From positions 1 to 30,444 of the forward strand of contig CAYLKH010000022.1 in NCBI GenBank assembly GCA_964384255.1: a stretch of 30,444 bases of DNA. Reading direction: 5' to 3'. Within the stretch, counting starts at the first letter, position 1, and each line of letters begins with the position of its first letter. The notes under the pieces were generated by a model. The model did no database searches, had not been told where the DNA came from, and saw only the letters and a program-made list of their open reading frames with translations. Positions 16,062-22,533 of the stretch are shown here, in pieces. A program made the translations under genes and the position numbers. This DNA is from SIG469 sp964384255. GTDB taxonomy: Bacteria > Bacillota > Clostridia > Oscillospirales > Oscillospiraceae.

Positions 16062-17190
16062 TCAAGCTCTCCTTTTCCGCCTGGACCCGGTAAAGCATGG
16101 CCTTCGCCTCCTCCACCTCGTCCTGCAAATTGATATCGTCCCAAACTATTTCATACGCACATATGCAGCCGGTCAGCCGCATCCACATATCGCATATTCG
16201 TTCCAGCATCGGGGTCACACTGCGTCTTATGGCATAAAGCTCCGATGTCATAATGTCCGCCTGCTGGGAAGACATTCGTTCTGTAGTGGACCAGCTAAGC
16301 CCCAGCAAAAAAGGCGGCAGCCCCGTGCGCGAAACCAGCTGCTCCAATATCTGCCGCACCGGCGTTTCCGAATCCAGTATCTGTCCGTCAGCACCAATGA
16401 CCTTAATATCAACATCGCCAACAGCCACAAAATCATTAACGCACCCGGTTTTGGTCTGCTGCATGGCGGCTTGCCACTGGTCAGCAATGGTCTGAGCCCT
16501 GGCCGAAGCCTGGGAGCGGTCAAGTATATCATTTCCCGGCCTGTAAACCACCGAATATCTCACGTTTCCCGCCCGCTCCCAGTTAGCCCCAAGAGTGTGA
16601 TAAATCTTCATCAGCACATCGCTCAAAAACGGCATACTCCTCAGCATGGAAACCCCATAGGGATTTTCCGCCTCAGGATTCAGCGGAGTAAATAGCAAAA
16701 GCTCCTGATACGGCAGCGCCTTCAGCTGGCCTCCTTCCCATCGGCAAAGCTCAAAATCCATAGGCGTACTGCCTTCCCTGACCTGGATATCATCCACACT
16801 TCCGCATATGATCCCGTCAATACCGTCCAGCCCCGGAGACGCAACGATCTCTCCCACCGCCCGACCGCAGGTGATCAGCGAATCCAGATAGCAGTCAAGG
16901 AACGAGTTTACTCCCCTTTGCCCCCTGCCGCAGTCGACCCTTTTCAAAAAATCGTCCATCCGCTCCTGTACCGCCGGGTCAGCACATTCAACGGTAAAGC
17001 CGCCCACCAGCCGGACCAGCTTGACCACCGCCGCATCAATGACCGGCAGCGCCTCTCTTATAGACCGATACAGCCTTACGTCGCCACCGCCCAGCGGCAC
17101 ATAATTATCCAGCACTCCAAACGGATGCTTCTGTCCGTTCCTCAGCTGTACCCTTGCGGGAGTGTCCCTCCTGCGCTTAAATAATTTCAT
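16051..17190 (-). CDS. Phage portal protein (XkdE-like)
   Basis: A 379-residue portal that would form the ring at the packaging vertex. Features include YRSIREALPVIDAAVVKLVRLVGGFTVECADP, the middle LLLFTPLNPEAENPYGVSMLRSMPFLSDVLMKIYHTLGANWERAGN (the wing/stem entry, with YG-S-LR typical of portals), and FVAVGDVDIKVIGADGQILDSETPVRQILEQLVSRTGLPPFLLGLSWSTTERMSSQQADIM. No MuF domain is fused. The ATG at 17190 is preceded by GGAGG eight bases upstream. It lies between large terminase and protease as in PBSX. Confidence 0.9.
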   Translation of the reverse strand: MKLFKRRRDTPARVQLRNGQKHPFGVLDNYVPLGGGDVRLYRSIREALPVIDAAVVKLVRLVGGFTVECADPAVQERMDDFLKRVDCGRGQRGVNSFLDCYLDSLITCGRAVGEIVASPGLDGIDGIICGSVDDIQVREGSTPMDFELCRWEGGQLKALPYQELLLFTPLNPEAENPYGVSMLRSMPFLSDVLMKIYHTLGANWERAGNVRYSVVYRPGNDILDRSQASARAQTIADQWQAAMQQTKTGCVNDFVAVGDVDIKVIGADGQILDSETPVRQILEQLVSRTGLPPFLLGLSWSTTERMSSQQADIMTSELYAIRRSVTPMLERICDMWMRLTGCICAYEIVWDDINLQDEVEEAKAMLYRVQAEKESLNEH

Positions 17191-17299
17191 AACCAATTCC
17201 TCCAAAACCTTTTTCCCGGGTCAGTTTTTTCTCACCGAAAGCTCAGACCGGTGTCCATATACTGTCCCCGATACCTGACCCCTGCTTACATTCCTTTGC

Positions 17300-18550
17300 T
17301 CAGATCCTCCGGGCCACAGCAGCTACAGCAAACCTGTCCTGCCCGGCAGCAGCATAAACGCAAAAATACCTTATCTCGTCCATGGCGTGGTCATGTTCCT
17401 TTTTCACCCTGTCCTGACCGCTGTCATCCCAGCAATAGGATTGAAACTCCCTTATGGCGTCGCCGCACTGGCGGCAAATGACCACTCTCCCCGTCTTCAG
17501 CATATCCGCCGTCGTCCTTATACCGGACAGAACGTCATTGTCAGCCTTGCATACCGGCAGCCCCTCCCGTCGCAAAGCCTCAATAAAGCTGGCAGCAGAA
17601 GGGTCAACGATTATCGCCTCCGCGCGGCGCTGGCCCAGCAGTTTCTTAAGCTCCATAACATATTCTCCGTCGGTCTTCTGCTGTCCTTCCCGCCGGGAAT
17701 CAAAATAATATTCCTTCACCCTGTACCAGACTCCGCCCTTCATCCCCCACAGTCCGAACGAGGCCGGGTTAGCCGTGCCATAATCGCAGGAAACGCACCA
17801 CCGCCGGATCCCTTCTTCATCCGCGTCAGGGCAGGCTTCCGGGTCAAAGAAGTCATAAACCAGACCCTTGGCCGCCACCCACTGGCCCAAAACAAATCTC
17901 TTGTAAAACACCCCGCTGAACATTGACCGATACCTGTCCTTGACCTTCTGCGTCAGGCTGGGGTTGTCGTCCATGGTAAAGTGGATATACAGTGCCTTTT
18001 TGCTGTCAGCCTGCTTTATCCATTCGTTATAAAACCAGTGGACCGGCCCCTCCGGGTTGCAATTGAACCACAGCCGGGATCCCGCCACCGAGCAGCGGGC
18101 GCAGGCCTGTTCAACAAAGCTGCGGGGCATCAAAGCCACCTCGTCCATCAAAACTCCGGCAAAGGTGATACCCTGTATAAGCGCAGCCGAGCTTTCGTCC
18201 CTTCCGCCAAAGATATAAAAGCTGTTCTCCCGTTTTCCTATACGAATGGTGATAAGATTCTGACTCAGCTTTTCGCTGTACTCAAACCCCAGTCCCGCCA
18301 CATATGGCAAAACCTCGTTTAATACGTTTCTCCGCAGCGAAGCGATGGTTTTCCCGCACATTCCAAACTGCATTCCGTCAAAGCTCGCCATAGCCCAGAG
18401 GATAAACGAAACGCCCATGGAAAAGGTTTTCCCCGATCGAACAGCCCCGTCGCATATGATAGCGTCCAGCTCCCCATAAGGGCTTTTTGGCGTCCACCAC
18501 GACAGTACCCTCCGCTGCTTGGGCGAAAAGCTCTTGACATCAGGCTTCAA
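17300..18550 (-). CDS. Phage terminase large subunit (XtmB-like)
   Basis: A 416-residue packaging motor with ATPase and nuclease halves. Walker A is GAVRSGKT (35-42); Walker B is GVLMDEVAL (Asp136-Glu137); the coupling motif is WFNCNPEGPVHW (161-172). The RNase-H-fold nuclease shows SCDYGTANP (Asp256), IIVDPSAAS (Asp316) and HDHAMDEIRY (Asp387/Asp391). All key residues appear present, so DNA packaging should be possible. It starts with TTG at 18550, overlapping the stop of the small subunit (TTGA), with AGGAGG nine bases upstream. A 109-base gap separates it from the portal gene. Confidence 0.95.
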   Translation of the reverse strand: MKPDVKSFSPKQRRVLSWWTPKSPYGELDAIICDGAVRSGKTFSMGVSFILWAMASFDGMQFGMCGKTIASLRRNVLNEVLPYVAGLGFEYSEKLSQNLITIRIGKRENSFYIFGGRDESSAALIQGITFAGVLMDEVALMPRSFVEQACARCSVAGSRLWFNCNPEGPVHWFYNEWIKQADSKKALYIHFTMDDNPSLTQKVKDRYRSMFSGVFYKRFVLGQWVAAKGLVYDFFDPEACPDADEEGIRRWCVSCDYGTANPASFGLWGMKGGVWYRVKEYYFDSRREGQQKTDGEYVMELKKLLGQRRAEAIIVDPSAASFIEALRREGLPVCKADNDVLSGIRTTADMLKTGRVVICRQCGDAIREFQSYCWDDSGQDRVKKEHDHAMDEIRYFCVYAAAGQDRFAVAAVARRI

Positions 18551-18993
18551 TCCTCCATCCCTCCTGTCAGCGCCTGCAAAAACGCCGCCGCCTCATTGTT
18601 GTTCCCGGCCAGCAGCTCCATCAGCCGTTCCAGAGCCTTTACCCTGTCAGCCAGCCTGATCTCAACAACACCGTTAGCCCCCCGCTTAAGCTCCGAAAGC
18701 AGGTCCAGTTGCAGACCGTCAATGTCCGGTTCCTGCTCCATGACCAGCTTCACGCAGTCGTTGGCCGGCCCAAAAGCCAGCCGGACCAGTCTCCGGATCA
18801 CATCCTCGGCGCAGATCTGCCGGGATGTCAGCTGCCGATATCTGTCCAACCGCTCTGTAACCCTGCTGTTTTCCATCAGCTCCATCGCTTCTCCCGGGTC
18901 GAACCCCACCATTTGCGCAGCTCTGGCCGGATCCATAGTTTCAATGTAAGCCGCGGAAAAATCTCTCAGTCGTCTGTCGTTGACCTTGCCCAA
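18547..18993 (-). CDS. Phage terminase small subunit (XtmA-like)
   Basis: A 148-residue DNA-recognition subunit and first gene of the phage operon. It begins GKVNDRRLRDFSAAYIETMDPARAAQMVGFDPGEAMELMENSRVTERLDRY, the usual small-terminase helix-turn-helix arrangement, then QICAEDVIRRLVRLAFGPANDCVKLV and a helical C-terminus. The TTG at 18993 is chosen because AGGTGAT, an excellent anti-SD match, lies five bases upstream; a longer open frame up to 19086 would run through a hairpin and lacks a site. Coupled to the large subunit. Confidence 0.85.
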   Translation of the reverse strand: MGKVNDRRLRDFSAAYIETMDPARAAQMVGFDPGEAMELMENSRVTERLDRYRQLTSRQICAEDVIRRLVRLAFGPANDCVKLVMEQEPDIDGLQLDLLSELKRGANGVVEIRLADRVKALERLMELLAGNNNEAAAFLQALTGGMED

Positions 18994-19017
18994 ATTTATC
19001 ACCTCGCTAAAAAATCC

Positions 19018-19088
19018 TTTCACTATTGGGTGAAAACTCAAAAAGATTGCACACAAACGTGCAATCTTCACACAAAGTTCACTCAAAA
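19018..19088 (-). promoter_or_regulatory. Leader of phage operon with two dyads
   Basis: Upstream of the small terminase gene lie two inverted repeats, each with a six-base centre: AAGATTGCAC (19043-19052) with GTGCAATCTT (19059-19068), perfect over 10 bp, and TTTCAC (19018-19023) with GTGAAA (19030-19035). The octamer ACTCAAAA occurs at two places beside them. They look like repressor operators or an attenuator. I found no confident -35/-10 pair between them and the upstream terminator. Confidence 0.5.
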
Positions 19089-19169
19089 TCTTAATATCCG
19101 TATCCTCAGATACACATCCGTGGTAAAAAAATAAGCCGCCAACTCCCGTCCAGCGGAGTCAGCAGCAAA

Positions 19170-19212
19170 CAAAAATATCCCCGCAAAAGCGAATCTGCTT
19201 CTGCGGGGATAT
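19170..19212 (-). terminator. Intrinsic terminator of the membrane-protein gene
   Basis: An 11-bp perfect stem, ATATCCCCGCA (19175-19185) with 19202-19212, with extra AAGC/GCTT pairing inside the loop. On the minus strand the stem is followed by TTTTTGTTTG. It lies about 25 bases after the stop codon of the 181-residue membrane protein and insulates that gene from the phage operon. Confidence 0.85.
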
Positions 19213-19235
19213 CCTGTTCTATTGCGGGTTCGAAA

Positions 19236-19781
19236 CTACTTTGCGGCAGCAGCCTTTTTTGCAAAATATCTGCCCACCAGATGGGAAAGCAGCTCGCAGC
19301 CGCCACAAAGGATAATGCATCCCAAACCGATAGAAATTATGTAGGGAATGGTGTCTTCAACAATGGTGTCTATCAGGCCGGGAATGGTGGTAATAACAAA
19401 ATAGGAAAAACCAACGCTGTTAAACGCCACCGGGCAAAACGGCTTGCCAATAATAAGCACAATAAGTACAACACAAAGGGGGATCATCGCAGCGGTCACA
19501 TGGTCCAGCCCCATGCCACCCAGCACCGTGGCAACAACCGCCAGCATAAGGGTAAACAGAATACCCACAGAGCCGCCCACAAAAACGGAAGCCATGCGCT
19601 TTTTCCAGTTGCTTTCCTCAAGGAAATAATAAAAAGTTACGCTGATAAAGAACGCCCAGGAGCGGAACGGCAGCCCGGCCAGCTGAGTAGATAATGCCAT
19701 GGCCACAGCATTCCAAAGAGCGATCCAGATTATGATGCCAATAAGTACCACAAGATGAGGCTTTGTAAGTTTCTCCTTCAT
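19236..19781 (-). CDS. Small polytopic membrane protein, possibly DUF1097-like
   Basis: A 181-residue hydrophobic protein with about five or six membrane spans (roughly 9-30, 36-54, 65-88, 94-113, 118-140, 147-170) and a basic C-terminus (RYFAKKAAAAK). The pattern of short Gly- and Ala-rich spans, with SWAFFISVTFYYFL and VFVGGSVGILFTLMLAVV, recalls DUF1097 (YcdZ) inner-membrane proteins, but the assignment is tentative and no substrate is known. ATG at 19781 has AAGGAGATA upstream. It is monocistronic, with its own promoter and terminator. Confidence 0.7.
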   Translation of the reverse strand: MKEKLTKPHLVVLIGIIIWIALWNAVAMALSTQLAGLPFRSWAFFISVTFYYFLEESNWKKRMASVFVGGSVGILFTLMLAVVATVLGGMGLDHVTAAMIPLCVVLIVLIIGKPFCPVAFNSVGFSYFVITTIPGLIDTIVEDTIPYIISIGLGCIILCGGCELLSHLVGRYFAKKAAAAK

Positions 19782-19814
19782 TCCAATATCTCCTTCAAGT
19801 TGTTCTATGACTCA

Positions 19815-19843
19815 GTTATACCATATTTGCTACATATTATCAA
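19815..19843 (-). promoter_or_regulatory. Promoter of the small membrane-protein gene
   Basis: On the minus strand TTGATA (19838-19843) and TATAAC (19815-19820) are separated by 17 bases. It lies 34 bases upstream of the ATG at 19781 in an AT-rich stretch. Confidence 0.7.
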
Positions 19844-19871
19844 CATTTTTCGTTATAAGTCATCCTCCCTG

Positions 19872-20390
19872 TGTCATTGCGGGGAGCGCAGTACCCCTTT
19901 TGTCATTGCGAGGCGGCTTGCCGACGTGGCAATCTCATAGTAGGGGTTAGGATTTAGGATTTAGGGATTAGGGGCGCGGCCCTTTTGTCATTGCGAGGAG
20001 CGCAGTACCCCCCTGTGTCATTGCGAGGAGGCCGTAGGCCGACGTGGCAATCTCACCCGTTGCGAATTTGAGTTGTTGAGTAGAGCGAAAGACCCCCTTG
20101 CTAAAGGGGGTCGGAATTCGAAAAGGCGTAGCCCGAATTCCGGGGGGATTCCTGTAAGAATCGGCAACACCTTGCGGTAGACCTGTCATTGCGAGGAGCG
20201 CAGTACGCCCCTGTGTCATTGCGAGGAGGCCGCAAGCCGACGTGGCAATCTCATAGTAGGGGTTAGGATTTAGGATTTAGGGATTAGGGGCGCGGCCCTT
20301 TTGTCATTGCGAGGAGCGCAGCGACGTGGCAATCTCACCCGTTGCGTAATTGAGCAGTTGCATCATACGCACAACGTTGCGCAAAGCGCG
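19872..20390 (+). repeat. Cluster of seven copies of a dispersed palindromic repeat
   Basis: The word TGTCATTGCG starts copies at 19872, 19901, 19986, 20016, 20184, 20214 and 20302. Four are full (ending GACGTGGCAATCTC: 19901-19936, 20016-20054, 20214-20252, 20302-20336); three are half copies ending GAGCGCAGTAC. The arms ATTGC...GCAAT make an imperfect palindrome. Two copies (20016, 20302) carry the extra GTTGCG...TTGAG tail also seen at the window start. Spacing is irregular and the core itself is palindromic. Together with the hairpins at 20091-20160 this fills the 700-base gap between the membrane protein and the ene-reductase; I see no gene in it. Confidence 0.85.
19921..20321 (+). repeat. 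85-base perfect direct repeat with telomere-like G tracts
   Basis: Positions 19921-20005 and 20237-20321 are identical. Each contains a block of GGGGTTAGG, ATTTAGG, ATTTAGGG, ATTAGGGG (19943-19974 and 20259-20290), giving four closely spaced G runs. The duplication is 316 bases apart and is bounded by the palindromic repeat copies, so it may reflect recombination between them. Confidence 0.85.
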
Positions 20391-20394
20391 AAAT

Positions 20395-20446
20395 CCCCCC
20401 TTGTCAAAGGGGGGAAAGGGATTCTGATTTCCCTTTCCCCCTTTGA
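20395..20446 (-). terminator. Hairpin downstream of the first ene-reductase
   Basis: Positions 20405-20421 pair with 20430-20445 in a 16-bp stem with one bulge (CAAAGGGGG-type arm with CCCCCTTTG). The G-rich arm can alternatively pair with CCCCCCTTG at 20395-20403. It lies about 35 bases after the stop codon at 20482 and may end the upstream transcript, though no clear T-run follows. Similar C-run/G-run hairpins occur at 20092-20112. Confidence 0.55.
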
Positions 20447-20481
20447 GAACCCAGGTGACCGGCGGTCAAATCAATGGTTAC

Positions 20482-22524
20482 TTAAATCCTCATGGCTACG
20501 TTAAACGCATCTGCTATGGCGGTCCGCATATCGCCCGCTTCACGGCAGTCGCCGATCTGGAAATACTGCTTTGCGCAGCCATAAAAGCTCTGGGCAGCTT
20601 CCCAGTTGGACTCCAGTCCGGCAGCAACGATCACGTCATCAAATTCCACGGCAAGCTCCTGTCCTTTTTTGACGTAAAATACCTTGCCGTCTTCTATTCT
20701 GACCGTTTGCGCCTTCTTTATCTTCTTAACTCCGGTTTTGTCAAGCTCCATATTGCTTTGCATAACATGGTGCCACGCCACATCGTGGAACAGCTTCTGT
20801 TTTCTTGATATCAGCGTTACCTCGTGGCCGTGAGCGTCGAGATACATGGCCGCTTCACAGGGTCCTGAGCTGCCGCCCACCACCGCAACACGCCTGCCCA
20901 TCTTATCCTCGTTGCCATAAACGTTGACGGTGTTCCACTTTTGTGCAAACTTCTCCGCGCCGGGTATGGCAGATTTTTTTGCTCTTGCACCTGTGGCAGC
21001 GATGACGATGTCAAAACCTTCTGCCCTTATCATCTCCGGCGTGGCTTCGGTGTTGAGCCGCACTTCGATACCGTGGGCTGCCACCTGAGCTATCAGGGCG
21101 TCCAGATACTCGGTGTACATTTCCTTGTGGGGCAGATAGCGCACCAGCTTGATCAGTCCTCCCAGCTCCCCTTCTTTTTCAAAAATCACCGGAGCATGGC
21201 CTCTTTCCTGTAGCCACAGGGCGCATTTCATTCCGCCGGGACCTCCGCCGATAATGGCGACTCTTTTGGGTGTACCGGGCTTCGTGATATAGTTGTCTAT
21301 CCGGTGTTCGATCCCAAGCCGGGGATTGATGGCGCAATATGACCGCCAGTCCTTTTCCTGGGAAACGCCCCGGCAGACGGAGCAGCCTACGCAATGGTTC
21401 AAATCATATTCGCTGCCGTTTTCCAGTATTTCATCCAGCTTGTCGTTGCACATGAAAAGCCGCCCCGCGACTATAATATCCGCCACGTTGTCAGCAATAA
21501 ATCCGTCCAGCAGTCCGAGATCCATGGCCGGGTTATTAACAGCGATCAGGCATTTTGCCCCGGCTTCCTTCAGCTGCCTTGCCGTCGTCGGTCCGGCCTT
21601 GGTTGCAGGCTCATTGCGATATACGCTGCCCTGGACGCGATAAACATCCAGCCAGGGTGACAGCATATTCATAAATTCCACCGCTTCCTCGACCGTAAGC
21701 GTATGGTTCATTTCCTCGCCGGAGAATCCGGGCATAGGTGTCGAGCCTTCCTGATTAAAATAGTCGCCAATAGCCGGTCCGTTGCAGGTTATTATCATAT
21801 CCTCGCCCACAGCCTCACGCAGGGCACTGAGCAGCTCCACCGCATATCTTGCCCTGTTTTCAAAGCTGCCGCCATATTCGTCGGTACGCCTGTTGAACCT
21901 GGGGTTCAGGAACTGGCCGACAAAATATTCGTTGGACATTTCCACATGGACAGCGTCGTAGCCCAGAGACTTGTACTTTTTCGCCCTGTCGCAAACGTAT
22001 TCGATATACTCCCGTATCTTTTCTCTGGTAAAATATTCCTTTGACGGCTGGTCGTGGCCCATCATGGGCGGGCCATCGTCGTCATCATCCCGGTTTGGAA
22101 CGCTGTCACGCCCGTCAGGCAGTCCCGGCTCCTGTATCTCAAGAGCCGGATCGTTGACACTGTAGTTGGTGCGACCATCGTAGTTCAGATTGACCCCTAC
22201 CAGACTTCCATAAAAATGAATAATACTGGTGAACTGAGTAAAATAGTTCTGGCAGGCCGGGTCATCAAGGTCATAAACCGCAAAATGTGGTCCGTCGCCA
22301 AAGCTCTGCTTTCGCTGAGCAGGGTTGGTCAGCTCGTGAGTTATGATAAGTGCGCAGCCCTGCCGTGCGAAGGACGCATAATAAGCCGTGACCGGGTCCG
22401 CCGGATACAGCTCAGGTCCCTGGAGGAAATGGGCCTGAGCTACCGGGAACATAAATCTGCTTTTAAGGGTCTTGCCCCTGATGCGCAGCGGACTCATCAG
22501 ATGGCTGTATTTTTCGTGAGCCAT
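20482..22524 (-). CDS. OYE-type FMN/4Fe-4S/FAD oxidoreductase, 2,4-dienoyl-CoA reductase-like (copy 1)
   Basis: A 680-residue multidomain ene-reductase. Residues 1-370 form an FMN-binding TIM barrel (LMSPLRIRGKTLKSRF at the start; FLNPRFNRRTDEYGGSFENRARYAVELL). Cys378, Cys381, Cys384 and Cys397 bind a 4Fe-4S cluster. From about 420 there is an FAD/NAD(P) module (RVAIIGGGPGGMKCALWL, then RVAVVGGSSGPCEAA). Relatives reduce enoates, flavonoids and bile-acid intermediates. The catalytic segment is unusual: family IHxAHGYL reads VEMSNEYF (194-201), so both active-site His are replaced. An acidic insert (RDDDDDGPP) lies at about 136-161. ATG at 22524 has AGGAGG overlapping the stop of copy 2, so the two are co-translated. 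Substrate unknown. Confidence 0.9.
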   Translation of the reverse strand: MAHEKYSHLMSPLRIRGKTLKSRFMFPVAQAHFLQGPELYPADPVTAYYASFARQGCALIITHELTNPAQRKQSFGDGPHFAVYDLDDPACQNYFTQFTSIIHFYGSLVGVNLNYDGRTNYSVNDPALEIQEPGLPDGRDSVPNRDDDDDGPPMMGHDQPSKEYFTREKIREYIEYVCDRAKKYKSLGYDAVHVEMSNEYFVGQFLNPRFNRRTDEYGGSFENRARYAVELLSALREAVGEDMIITCNGPAIGDYFNQEGSTPMPGFSGEEMNHTLTVEEAVEFMNMLSPWLDVYRVQGSVYRNEPATKAGPTTARQLKEAGAKCLIAVNNPAMDLGLLDGFIADNVADIIVAGRLFMCNDKLDEILENGSEYDLNHCVGCSVCRGVSQEKDWRSYCAINPRLGIEHRIDNYITKPGTPKRVAIIGGGPGGMKCALWLQERGHAPVIFEKEGELGGLIKLVRYLPHKEMYTEYLDALIAQVAAHGIEVRLNTEATPEMIRAEGFDIVIAATGARAKKSAIPGAEKFAQKWNTVNVYGNEDKMGRRVAVVGGSSGPCEAAMYLDAHGHEVTLISRKQKLFHDVAWHHVMQSNMELDKTGVKKIKKAQTVRIEDGKVFYVKKGQELAVEFDDVIVAAGLESNWEAAQSFYGCAKQYFQIGDCREAGDMRTAIADAFNVAMRI

Positions 22525-22533
22525 GTTTGCCTC

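Noticed and set aside
6273..18993. Complete inducible prophage
   Set aside because: No integrase, repressor, replication, lysis, tape measure or tail fibre gene and no attachment-site repeats flanking the operon could be found in the window.
18994..19086. N-terminal extension of the small terminase
   Set aside because: The extra frame runs through the 6-base and 10-base dyads and the AGGTGAT site; the TTG at 18993 has ideal spacing, and the family N-terminus begins there.
19872..20336. CRISPR array
   Set aside because: Repeat units are unequal (half and full), spacings vary from about 1 to over 100 bases, spacers are themselves duplicated, and no cas gene is present.
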